The notes: generated by a model from the letters alone, not told the origin. A DNA stretch of 8,652 nt from JBDTMC01 sp039934475 (GCA_039934475.1 JBDTMC010000339.1:1-8652); one strand, 5' to 3'; shown: positions 1 through 6,766, numbered from the stretch's first letter. Program-made: numbers and translations.

Positions 1-1
1 G

Positions 2-991
2 GCGGATCTGGGGGTGAACGTGCAATCGGTGGCCACCGCGCTGCGCACCTTGGTTGGCGGCGACCAACAGGTGACCACGTACAAGGAGGGCGACGACCGG
101 TACGATGTGCAACTCCGCGTGAAGAAGGAGTTCCGGGATTCTCCAAACGCCCTGCAGCGCTTGTATGTGCCCTCGGCGACGCTGGGCAACGTGGCTGTGT
201 CAAACGTCGCGTCCTTCGTTCCTTCGATTGGGCCGACGGTGATTGAACGCTACCAACGGCAACGCCAGATTCTCATCTCCGCCAATCTGGTGAAGGGACA
301 GTCGCTGAGTAACATCCTGCAGGCGGCCAACCAGTCTGTGGAACAAATGAACCTGCCGCCAGGGTATCGCGGCGGTGAGGTGGGCAAGAGCAAAGAGTTC
401 GGCCGGGCGGCGGTCAACTACCTGATCGCGCTGATGCTGTCCATCGTTTTCATGTACATGATCCTGGCAGCGCAGTTTGAAAGCTTTGTCGATCCGATCA
501 CGATCTTGCTTAGCCTGCCGCTCTCGGTACCGTTCGCGCTGCTCTCCCTGTTGATCATGGGTGAGAACTTCTCCATCATCTACAGCTCCGTGGGCATCCT
601 CGTCCTGTTCGGCATTGTGAAGAAGAATTCGATTCTCCAGATTGACCACATCAAAAACCTGAGGCGCGAAGGCGTCCCACGCCTGGAAGCGATTATTCGA
701 GGCTGCGAAGACCGTTTACGTCCCATCCTCATGACGACGGCGGCGCTGGTTGCGGGCATGTTGCCACTGGCGTTGGGCGGCGGCGCCGGCTCGGGCTCGC
801 GGCGCACCGTGGCCATCGTCGTAATCGGCGGCCAGTCACTGTGTCTGCTGTTGACACTTCTGGTGACGCCAGTAGCTTATTCCATTTTCGACGACTTGGC
901 CCACTATCCGCTTTGGTCGCGAGTTCGGGGTCTCTTTGGCCGCAAGACCTTAGAGCGCGCCCTCAGCGGCACCACAGGGACAATGCAATGA
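2..991 (+). CDS. RND-family efflux permease (AcrB/MexB-like), C-terminal part only
   Basis: This is the C-terminal third of an inner-membrane RND pump, which exports drugs or other compounds using the proton gradient. The frame is open from the left edge, so the true start lies outside; the GTG at 14 is internal. Residues below are counted from that GTG. Residues 1-125 fit the last porter/docking segments. Five hydrophobic segments then fit TM8-TM12: about 133-155 (ending AAQFES), 159-183, 187-208 (with LVLFGIVKKNSILQIDH), 236-256 (RPILMTTAALVAGMLPLALG) and 264-293 (ending VTPVAYSIFDDL). These are typical RND signatures. The proton-relay Asp residues of TM4 would be upstream and cannot be checked. 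The stop TGA overlaps the next gene's ATG (ATGA), which implies one operon and translational coupling with the outer-membrane channel. Substrate is unknown. Family assignment is secure. Confidence 0.95.
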   Translation, partial: ADLGVNVQSVATALRTLVGGDQQVTTYKEGDDRYDVQLRVKKEFRDSPNALQRLYVPSATLGNVAVSNVASFVPSIGPTVIERYQRQRQILISANLVKGQSLSNILQAANQSVEQMNLPPGYRGGEVGKSKEFGRAAVNYLIALMLSIVFMYMILAAQFESFVDPITILLSLPLSVPFALLSLLIMGENFSIIYSSVGILVLFGIVKKNSILQIDHIKNLRREGVPRLEAIIRGCEDRLRPILMTTAALVAGMLPLALGGGAGSGSRRTVAIVVIGGQSLCLLLTLLVTPVAYSIFDDLAHYPLWSRVRGLFGRKTLERALSGTTGTMQ

Positions 992-2637
992 GAACGTTTC
1001 GTATTTTGTTAACAGCACTGGCGGCGTTGCCGCTGGCGGCGAGCCAGGCCCAGGCGCCGGCCCGTATTGGCGTCGGCATTCTGCAAGTGAAGTTGTCTCT
1101 GCAGGAAGCGCTGGAGACCGCGCTGAGAAACAATCTGGAGATCGAGATTGAAAGGCAAAATCGCGCCGGGGTTTATCAAGGGATCAAAGCGGCACAAGGC
1201 GCGTTTGACCCGACTCTTCGGTATGCGCCTACGCTCACGAAGAACGTAACGCCAACCGGTTCCGCGCTCCAAGCCGCCGACGGCAGCTTGGTGGACCGGT
1301 CCTTTGGCAACAACTTCTACCTTCGCCAGACGTTGCCGTGGTACGGCACGCAGTTGCATCTCGACTTCGAAAACTCGCGGCTCTCGACGAGTAATCCGTT
1401 CACTTCGCTGAACCCGTATCAAACGTCGAGGATGATTGTCGGATTCACCCAGCCTCTGCTGCGTGACCGCACGATTGACCAGTACCGCGCCCAAGTGAAA
1501 ATCAGCCGCAAGCAAGCCGATGTTTCCGAACTCGACTTCAAGCTGAAGGTGATCGACATTGTGACGCGTGTGGAGCAGGCGTACTGGGATCTTGTCGCCA
1601 TCCGCCAGGACAGCGAAGTGAAGCGCGATGCGGTGGATTGGGCTCGCGAGCAGGTGTCGCGGAATCAACGCATGATCGATAGCGGCACGCTAGCGCCGGT
1701 GGAACTCTCCGGCGCGGAAGCGGAGATGGAACGCCGGCTGGACACATACATCGCTGCCGTCGGCACTGTCACAGAGGCCGAGAACGCCTTGAAGCTTCTG
1801 ATCTCGCCGAATCGCGAGAACGAGATCTGGGGCGATGAGATTGTTCCGGTAGATGAGAAGACCGTGCAACCGCCGGCAGTAGACGACTTGAGGGCAGCGA
1901 TCGACGAAGCAATCAAACAACGGCCCGAGTTGCTCTCTGTTTTGCTACGTCAGCAGGTGAACGGCGTGCAGAAGGATCTGGCCGCCAACCAGGTGAAGCC
2001 GCAAATCAGCCTCACCGGCGCGTATATCGCCAATGGACTGGGTGGCACCGTGAGCAGCACCTCTAACCCGTTTTCCACTGCCTTCAGTCCGGTGTACGAC
2101 CGTCTCAACGTGCTTTCAGCTGCGGCAGGATTGCCGCCGGTGTCGGCTGGGTCATTCGGAGGGCTGCCCCCCGGTCTGATTGGCGGCTACGGCACGGCGC
2201 TGTCGAACCTCTTCGCCGGCAACTTCCCGTCGGTGCAGGCCGGCATCAACTTCGACTTCAACCTGCGCAACCGAACGGCCCAGGCATCGCTAGCGCAATC
2301 GACGATTTCGGAGAAAAGGCTGAAGCTGGAACAAACCCGCCTCGAGATGGGCGTGGCGACGCAGGTCCGCAATTCCATGCAGGCGATAGAAACCGCCAAG
2401 CAGCGCATTGTGGCGGCGGAGGCGAGCGCGCGTGCGGCTCAAGAAAAGCTGGATAGTGAAACGCGGCTGTTTCAGACTGGCGAATCAACGAACTTCCTTG
2501 TGCTGACGCGCCAAAATGAATTTTCCGACTCGCGCACGCGAGCCGTGGTGGCGCACCTGGATTACAATCGCGCTATTTCGCGCTTGGAGCAGGCATTAGG
2601 ACGGTCGCTCACCGCTCACCAAATTAAGATCGACTAG
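988..2637 (+). CDS. TolC-family outer membrane efflux channel
   Basis: This 549-residue protein should be the outer-membrane exit duct of the tripartite pump encoded with the upstream RND permease. I chose the ATG at 988 because it overlaps the permease stop (ATGA), follows AGGGA at 976-980 with 7-nt spacing, and opens a good signal peptide: MRTFR, then a hydrophobic core, with likely cleavage after SQA or AQA at residues 21-23. No lipobox Cys is seen, so it is probably not acylated. Two outer-membrane-efflux repeats are visible. Each starts with a helix containing an N-rich or RPE motif (ALRNNLEIEIE at 45-55; IKQRPELL at 309-316), followed by a beta-hairpin segment and long Ala/Glu/Gln-rich coiled helices (160-270 and 429-540). 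GFTQPLLRD at 152-160 is a characteristic end of the first barrel hairpin. Both barrel hairpins (about 73-158 and 336-428) are long, and the second is rich in Gly, Pro and Ser. The protein is somewhat longer than E. coli TolC. Confidence 0.93.
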   Translation: MRTFRILLTALAALPLAASQAQAPARIGVGILQVKLSLQEALETALRNNLEIEIERQNRAGVYQGIKAAQGAFDPTLRYAPTLTKNVTPTGSALQAADGSLVDRSFGNNFYLRQTLPWYGTQLHLDFENSRLSTSNPFTSLNPYQTSRMIVGFTQPLLRDRTIDQYRAQVKISRKQADVSELDFKLKVIDIVTRVEQAYWDLVAIRQDSEVKRDAVDWAREQVSRNQRMIDSGTLAPVELSGAEAEMERRLDTYIAAVGTVTEAENALKLLISPNRENEIWGDEIVPVDEKTVQPPAVDDLRAAIDEAIKQRPELLSVLLRQQVNGVQKDLAANQVKPQISLTGAYIANGLGGTVSSTSNPFSTAFSPVYDRLNVLSAAAGLPPVSAGSFGGLPPGLIGGYGTALSNLFAGNFPSVQAGINFDFNLRNRTAQASLAQSTISEKRLKLEQTRLEMGVATQVRNSMQAIETAKQRIVAAEASARAAQEKLDSETRLFQTGESTNFLVLTRQNEFSDSRTRAVVAHLDYNRAISRLEQALGRSLTAHQIKID

Positions 2638-2664
2638 CACGGCAAAACAATCGCGCACGAGGAC

Positions 2665-2693
2665 TCTTCATTCATGTTATACTTTGATATAAT
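2665..2693 (+). promoter_or_regulatory. Candidate promoter of the toxin-antitoxin operon
   Basis: A consensus -10 hexamer TATAAT lies at 2688-2693. A weak -35 (TCTTCA, 3 of 6 matches) lies 17 nt upstream at 2665-2670. Transcription would begin near 2700, giving a leader of about 15 nt that still holds the Shine-Dalgarno. A second option is the extended -10 element TGtTATACT at 2675-2683, which needs no good -35. This short AT-rich patch stands out from the GC-rich surroundings. The sequence suggests both options; neither is proven. Confidence 0.55.
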
Positions 2694-2697
2694 ATCA
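2685..2697. promoter_or_regulatory. Candidate operator: perfect palindrome over the -10
   Basis: TGATAT-A-ATATCA is a perfect inverted repeat of 6-bp arms about a single central base, and it contains the TATAAT hexamer. MazE/ChpS-type antitoxins bind palindromes in their own promoter through the AbrB-like fold, and the toxin acts as co-repressor. The position suggests the antitoxin-toxin complex blocks RNA polymerase here. AT-rich palindromes can arise by chance, so this is inference from position and symmetry. Confidence 0.45.
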
Positions 2698-2703
2698 TTC
2701 GAT

Positions 2704-2717
2704 GGAGGTGCGTCTTG
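2704..2717 (+). promoter_or_regulatory. Shine-Dalgarno that fixes a TTG start for the antitoxin
   Basis: GGAGG at 2704-2708 is followed after 6 nt by TTG at 2715-2717. No ATG or GTG is available in this frame before the conserved AbrB-like segment begins, so TTG is the natural start. The nearby ATG at 2702 overlaps the Shine-Dalgarno and lies in another frame that gives no recognisable protein. Confidence 0.75.
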
Positions 2718-2972
2718 CATACAACCAATCTGCGCAAGGTGGGCGGCTCGATCATGCTGGCCGTGCCACCCGCGTTCCTCGACCAATTGCACCTGAAAGC
2801 CGGGGCGACCGTAGGCCTAGCCGTCACCGATGGCCGCTTGGTGGTGGAACCCAAGCCTCGGCCGCGTTATACGCTCGCGGAACTGCTGGCCGCCTCTGAC
2901 TATTCAATACCGCAACCTCCCGAAGAGCGTGAATGGGTGGATGCACCCGCCGTGGGTACTGAGCTGATATGA
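2715..2972 (+). CDS. mazE: MazE/ChpS-type antitoxin (AbrB-like DNA-binding domain)
   Basis: This 85-residue antitoxin should neutralise the ribonuclease encoded immediately downstream and repress the operon. Residues 1-47 form a SpoVT/AbrB swapped-hairpin pattern: LRKVGGSIMLAVPPAFLDQL, then an LKAGATVGLAV strand pair and GRLVVEP. The tail RYTLAELLAASD (residues 52-63), followed by a Trp and an acidic end, closely resembles E. coli ChpS (RYSLDELLAQCD), where this part of the chain contacts the toxin. It is therefore nearer to ChpS than to classical MazE. The TTG start is set by the GGAGG 6 nt upstream. Its TGA stop overlaps the toxin ATG, a normal arrangement that couples toxin synthesis to antitoxin translation. 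The symbol denotes the family, not proven orthology. Confidence 0.9.
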   Translation: MHTTNLRKVGGSIMLAVPPAFLDQLHLKAGATVGLAVTDGRLVVEPKPRPRYTLAELLAASDYSIPQPPEEREWVDAPAVGTELI

Positions 2973-3295
2973 GGAGAGGCGACATTTATCTGGTGTCGCT
3001 TGAGCCGACAGAAGGGCGCGAACAACGCGGCACCCGGCCTGTTTTGGTCGTGTCACCGACTGAGTTCAATGAGGCGACTAAGCTGCCGGTGATCTGTCCG
3101 ATCACCAACGGTGGCGACTTCGCCCGGCGCCTTGGGTTCGCCGTTTCTGTGATCGGCATCAAGACCACGGGCGTTGTTCGCTGCGATCAACCACGCGTGA
3201 TCGACCTGGTCGCCCGCCACGGTCGCAAGGTGGATACCCTGCCAGAACCCATCATGAACGATGTGCTGGCGAAAGTCGCCACGCTTTTCGAGTAA
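2969..3295 (+). CDS. mazF: MazF/ChpB-type endoribonuclease toxin
   Basis: This 108-residue protein is predicted to be a sequence-specific, ribosome-independent mRNA interferase that halts translation when freed from the antitoxin. It has the full PemK/MazF fold signature: RRGDIYLVSLEP at 2-13, EGREQRGTRPVLVVSP at 15-30, CPITNGGDFAR at 43-53 and TTGVVRCDQPRVIDL at 66-80. By comparison with E. coli MazF, E18 and R23 match E24 and R29, and T46 fits the catalytic Thr position, so the enzyme looks intact. PITxGGxFAR and the GVV..(D/N)QxR.(I/M)DL segment are closest to ChpB. Cleavage specificity cannot be read from sequence. The start is the ATG in the ATGA overlap with the antitoxin; no separate strong Shine-Dalgarno is seen, so translation is probably coupled. 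The length is normal for the family. Confidence 0.94.
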   Translation: MRRGDIYLVSLEPTEGREQRGTRPVLVVSPTEFNEATKLPVICPITNGGDFARRLGFAVSVIGIKTTGVVRCDQPRVIDLVARHGRKVDTLPEPIMNDVLAKVATLFE

Positions 3296-3448
3296 TCAGG
3301 CAGTCGACGAGATGGACCAGCGATTGCGGTGGCGCGGGAGGGCTTCTCGCCGAACTTCAGAAGACTCTACCGGTCCACATCGCGATTGGATATTCACTCG
3401 TTGCGCACTTTCCGCGCCGAAGAGCAGCCAGGGTCCGGCGTCGGCAAT
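3296..3448. other. Convergent intergenic spacer, no credible gene
   Basis: About 150 nt follow the toxin stop and precede the long hairpin. Short open frames cross this stretch on both strands, but none has a Shine-Dalgarno, a recognisable motif or a plausible composition. The last part (from about 3431) carries GGGTCcGGCGT, a near copy of a motif in the hairpin arm further right. A weak inverted repeat (GATGGACC at 3311-3318 against GGTCCACATC at 3372-3381, with a 2-nt bulge) is also present. I see nothing else. Confidence 0.6.
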
Positions 3449-3487
3449 GTACGCCGACCCTTGAAGTACCTTCAAGGGTCGGCGTAC
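3449..3487. terminator. Perfect 18-bp hairpin between convergent genes (candidate two-way terminator or repeat element)
   Basis: Arms at 3449-3466 and 3470-3487 are exact reverse complements (GTACGCCGACCCTTGAAG and its complement) with a TAC loop. The element lies between the toxin operon on the + strand and the large gene on the - strand, and ends 11 nt past the latter's stop. That position suits a terminator read from both sides. Neither side has the T-run of a classical Rho-independent terminator, so it may instead stabilise 3' ends, act by another mechanism, or be a dispersed palindromic repeat. Confidence 0.6.
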
Positions 3488-3498
3488 GCTCACTAGCG

Positions 3499-6400
3499 CT
3501 ATTCGACCGGTTTTGGGAGGCCGTCCGTTATGGCCTTCGCCACCCCGCTATTGATTTCGAACATGCGGCAGTACTTCTGGCGTAATGTAGGCGTCGATCG
3601 AAACAGCAGAAAATAATGAGCAATCAAATCGCGCAAAACGCTGAACGAGAATAGGTTCTTCTTAACCGCCCGGTGCAAGCTGAGGACCAACTCCTCTGGG
3701 AATTGATAGTAGTGGTCGAGCTTGATCGACAGATCCACGAAACGAACCGACAAAGTATTCTCTGTACTGTGAAGCACCTCATCGTACGTCACATCCAATT
3801 CAGCCAATCCAACTGACTCCGAGATTCGTTTAATTATTCCGAAAGCACATGCATGCACGAGATTGAGGATCACTTCTTCCGCCGATCGTGGCATTTGCGA
3901 CCTGAGAACATCTGCTCGCCTCTCGCGGATCAGCGCAGCAAAGTATGTTCGCAAGTCATCCGCGTTGGTTTCGACGCTTCGGATGATGACAGTCAGGACG
4001 CGAAGGCCGAGGAGGTACGACTCTTTCGCGATCTGGGTCTTCAGGTCCTGTTTTATCACTCCCGGGAAGGAACGTAGCACTTGCCCGAGGATGTACATCG
4101 TCTTAAGAGCGACGTTGATCTTGATTACATCGTCAAGTTCGTCGCTGTACGGAAGTTTTTCGCCTTCGTCCCGCTCAGGGGCGTGACGATCTATTTCGTC
4201 CATGCCCTCGCGATAGGCCTCTCGGTTTTTTTGAACATCGTCGTCGGGGAGGCTGATCGGACCAGGCGGCGAAATGTAGAGTCGGTTCAAAAACTCGGTG
4301 TGGGATTCAAGATTGCATGGCGGGCTGTCGCAATATATAGCGCGCGCCCGCGTCAACAGTTTTCCGATGACGTCAGTGTCCTTCGAGATGTACAGATAGA
4401 ACACTAATACACTCGCATATTCCTCGAAGTAGACGCGATCAACCATGTATTGAAGCCGGCCCTGGAGATTCCACATCTCGGACGGGTCTGACATGCCGTC
4501 GCTGATGTGCTTCGCGGTGAAGAAATGGTAAAAGTCCCTATATTTGAACGAGATGTTGCCATCGAGTTCGAATAAGATCTGAGCATCGAGGAACATGGCT
4601 CGAAGCGAATCGACATCATAATGTATTTTGTAAAGAGCGTAGTATTCTTGGTATACGCGGCGAAATTCTGTGTTACTAATGCTCTGGCGTTCGGACGAGA
4701 ACATGAAATACGCGAGACGGCTCAGTAGAACGTACCAACTCCCGATGTCAGTCGGCTTCTTCGCCACAGATCCCAGCCGGTCCGTTATGAGCCGCTGGTA
4801 CAATTCGCCGAATGAGCCACTTGTTGATTGAGGATTTGTAGACGCATCTAGAAATTGCAGCATTCCGAGCACAATGATGGGATATGAAGGCAGCATTCGC
4901 CTAGATAGCAGGGACTCGATAGTCTTTTCTCGTTCTATCGTCTCCTTATATGTGTCACTCTGTGGCGTCCATTGGTCAGCTCCCAATGCCACCCATTTCG
5001 CGATTACGCGCGCTCTCAATTGATGGCCCATCTCCCCAATGTGGTATTGGCGATACAGCCCGAATAGCGGCGTCCTAACTCCTCCGACAAGGACATCAAT
5101 GTCGTACGCGACGTTAACCAAAACAATGATCCGGTCGAAGTAGAACTCGGCATGTTGAATGAAACTCGCCAGATTGCTGTGCTGCAACGGGCAGCGATGG
5201 AAGTCGTCTACGATCAATACTCGCTTGTCTGAGGGAAGATCCCAAAAACGGCCTAACGGCGTATCGTATTGCTCCTGATACGCTTTTTCCAAGACCTGTC
5301 GTGCACGATCACGGCTGAAGCCAGTGAGATGCTCGGGACGAATCAAAAGGGGCACCGCTTCGTGGTTCTTGTGAAAATCAACGTATAGCGCCTTCGCCAG
5401 AGCCGTCCTACCGGACTTGTCGTCTCCAATGACGAGTACCCGCTTGCTCTCGAACATCCACTGGCGCACGTCGTTGCTTCGTATACGAACAGACGATGGC
5501 TTATTATCCTCGATCTTTCTCTGGAGGTCCCGTTGAATGAGTTCGGGATAAACAAAGACCTCATGTAAGAGAACTATCTTGCTTCCGCGGACAAATGGCG
5601 CGCCAAGGTCGGCTAGGTGCTCCCTGAATGACTTCTTGTTCGCGAACCCCTGATCTTGCAGCGCCTTGTTTCTCTTGAACGGTAACCACTCGTTCGCCGG
5701 GCGGTTCTCCGCATAGCGCCCTTCGCGCCAAACAAACGAATTATGCTTCCAAGTAGCATCGGCGGGTGACAGAAGCACCACGTTAAAGCCATTCTGCTCA
5801 GCCCTCGGATCGTGCATAGCCATGCCCTCAAGAATGTACTGTCCCTGGCCTGCCAGGGTTTCGTGACGATACTCGGTAGCATTGTGCTGGTGGCCCGATA
5901 ACGCAATGTCGTAATGCAGTTGCAAGTATTGCCGAAAGGAGAGCGTATTACTCGGATCTAGCCAGTTTGGCGGGTGGTGAAAGGCGGCTATCTCGACGTC
6001 AGCCACTGATTCCGGCGAAAAGAAGACGCTGTCTGGGACATAGAGTTCACCTGATTTGTCAATCCGCTGGCTTAGCCATGAGGTATTAAAGAGCCCTAGG
6101 CCAAGGCGGCAAATGCCACTGACGTCAACTTCCAAGCGTCGGGCGAGTTTGTCGAACCCTCTTTCATGGGACTGCCCGAACCCTGCGACAAAAGCAAAGT
6201 ATTGATCCTGCACGGAGGTGCACGTCGTAACGATGTCCGAGTTGGGGTCAATGGTCTTGAGTCGGGTCTTGAGTAACTGGAAGTCCCTGATGTCCGATTG
6301 GGTCCTGAGATCGCAGTCATGGTTTCCGGGAACGAAGACCATGTGGAGGTGCACACTGGGCAGCGCCCGTTCGAGGCGGTCGAGGAGATCGCGGAAGAAT

Positions 6401-6606
6401 GCAGCTGCGATTCCATACTCTTCTGCCCGACCGGAATACGCAATATCTCCAGTAACGATGATGACGAGGACTGAGAACGGCTCAAAGAGGGACTGAAGTG
6501 CCGTTACGATATGGCCCGCGCGATCTAGTATCGGATGGCTGCGGTCGTCGAAATGGAAGTCGCTTAGATGGAGAATCGCGATGGACCGGCTCAAGTCAGG
6601 CTGCAT
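3499..6606 (-). CDS. Metallophosphoesterase-STAND NTPase fusion, predicted defence/conflict protein
   Basis: This is a large cytoplasmic protein of 1035 residues from the ATG at 6606; an in-frame GTG at 6666 would add 20. I prefer the ATG because the first domain then starts near residue 9, though neither start has a strong Shine-Dalgarno. Residues 9-270 are a calcineurin-like phosphoesterase with all metal-ligand motifs: SDFHFDD (D16, H18), TGDIAYSG (D54), VPGNHDCD (N95, H96), FHHP (210-211) and SGHQH (H239, H241). A linker with FVYPEL leads to a P-loop NTPase: Walker A GDDKSGRT at 394-401 (Arg replaces the usual Lys), Walker B VLIVDDFH at 463-470, a strand RIIVLVN near 492-498 and RRMLPSYPIIVLGMLQFL at 569-586, a STAND/NACHT-like pattern. 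FKYRDFYHFFTAKH at 687-700 resembles the end of NACHT modules. Residues 700-1035 are probably helical and unassigned, with no obvious TPR, WD40 or ankyrin repeats. Its GC is lower than its neighbours', suggesting transfer. Inferred role: ATP-switched immunity protein with a phosphoesterase effector. Confidence 0.85.
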   Translation of the reverse strand: MQPDLSRSIAILHLSDFHFDDRSHPILDRAGHIVTALQSLFEPFSVLVIIVTGDIAYSGRAEEYGIAAAFFRDLLDRLERALPSVHLHMVFVPGNHDCDLRTQSDIRDFQLLKTRLKTIDPNSDIVTTCTSVQDQYFAFVAGFGQSHERGFDKLARRLEVDVSGICRLGLGLFNTSWLSQRIDKSGELYVPDSVFFSPESVADVEIAAFHHPPNWLDPSNTLSFRQYLQLHYDIALSGHQHNATEYRHETLAGQGQYILEGMAMHDPRAEQNGFNVVLLSPADATWKHNSFVWREGRYAENRPANEWLPFKRNKALQDQGFANKKSFREHLADLGAPFVRGSKIVLLHEVFVYPELIQRDLQRKIEDNKPSSVRIRSNDVRQWMFESKRVLVIGDDKSGRTALAKALYVDFHKNHEAVPLLIRPEHLTGFSRDRARQVLEKAYQEQYDTPLGRFWDLPSDKRVLIVDDFHRCPLQHSNLASFIQHAEFYFDRIIVLVNVAYDIDVLVGGVRTPLFGLYRQYHIGEMGHQLRARVIAKWVALGADQWTPQSDTYKETIEREKTIESLLSRRMLPSYPIIVLGMLQFLDASTNPQSTSGSFGELYQRLITDRLGSVAKKPTDIGSWYVLLSRLAYFMFSSERQSISNTEFRRVYQEYYALYKIHYDVDSLRAMFLDAQILFELDGNISFKYRDFYHFFTAKHISDGMSDPSEMWNLQGRLQYMVDRVYFEEYASVLVFYLYISKDTDVIGKLLTRARAIYCDSPPCNLESHTEFLNRLYISPPGPISLPDDDVQKNREAYREGMDEIDRHAPERDEGEKLPYSDELDDVIKINVALKTMYILGQVLRSFPGVIKQDLKTQIAKESYLLGLRVLTVIIRSVETNADDLRTYFAALIRERRADVLRSQMPRSAEEVILNLVHACAFGIIKRISESVGLAELDVTYDEVLHSTENTLSVRFVDLSIKLDHYYQFPEELVLSLHRAVKKNLFSFSVLRDLIAHYFLLFRSTPTLRQKYCRMFEINSGVAKAITDGLPKPVE

Positions 6607-6766
6607 GTAAAGCTGGAGCGTATCACACCTTATGGGCCGCCCGACGCTGAAGGCTCGCTCATCCACCGCCTTCGTGATCTCGGACGGCGCAGAGACGAGG
6701 AGTATCGTCGACTAGCCCGGCAAAAGATTTTCCGAACTTTCGTGGCGCATCGGAGTATAACCCTGT
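6607..6766. promoter_or_regulatory. Divergent intergenic region
   Basis: This 160-nt gap separates the divergent starts of the metallophosphoesterase-NTPase gene and the ADOP permease and must hold both sets of control signals, unless one gene is read from elsewhere. On the + strand TATAAC at 6756-6761 is a possible -10 for the permease, but no good -35 is seen. On the - strand I find no convincing promoter or Shine-Dalgarno at the expected distance from the ATG at 6606. If the GTG at 6666 is used instead, AAGG lies only a few nt upstream of it. A small + strand frame ends at 6780 but looks like a shadow. Confidence 0.5.

Noticed and set aside
841..987. Upstream extension of the TolC-like frame to 841
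   Set aside because: It would overlap the permease gene by about 150 nt and bury the clear signal peptide that starts at the ATG at 988.
2702..2899. Alternative 65-codon + strand frame starting with ATG at 2702
   Set aside because: Its ATG overlaps the Shine-Dalgarno of the real antitoxin, and the translation has no family resemblance.
3311..3381. Imperfect inverted repeat GATGGACC / GGTCCACATC, plus a repeated GCGATTG nearby
   Set aside because: Arms are short, bulged and over 50 nt apart. This is within what chance gives in a GC-rich spacer.
3296..3493. - strand frame of 65 codons over the convergent gap and hairpin (starts from GTG; reads VSVRRPLKVLQG...)
   Set aside because: It begins inside the perfect hairpin, has no Shine-Dalgarno and no motif. 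It could be a repeat-borne fragment, but I cannot support it as a gene.
3853..4407. Three + strand open frames of 74-108 codons inside the large - strand gene
   Set aside because: They are antisense to a gene with clear domain motifs, lack ribosome binding sites and match nothing recognisable.
5843..5858. Perfect inverted repeat CCCTGGC-CT-GCCAGGG
   Set aside because: It lies within the phosphoesterase coding region and is explained by the codons for LAGQGQ. A 2-nt loop is also too tight for a good hairpin.
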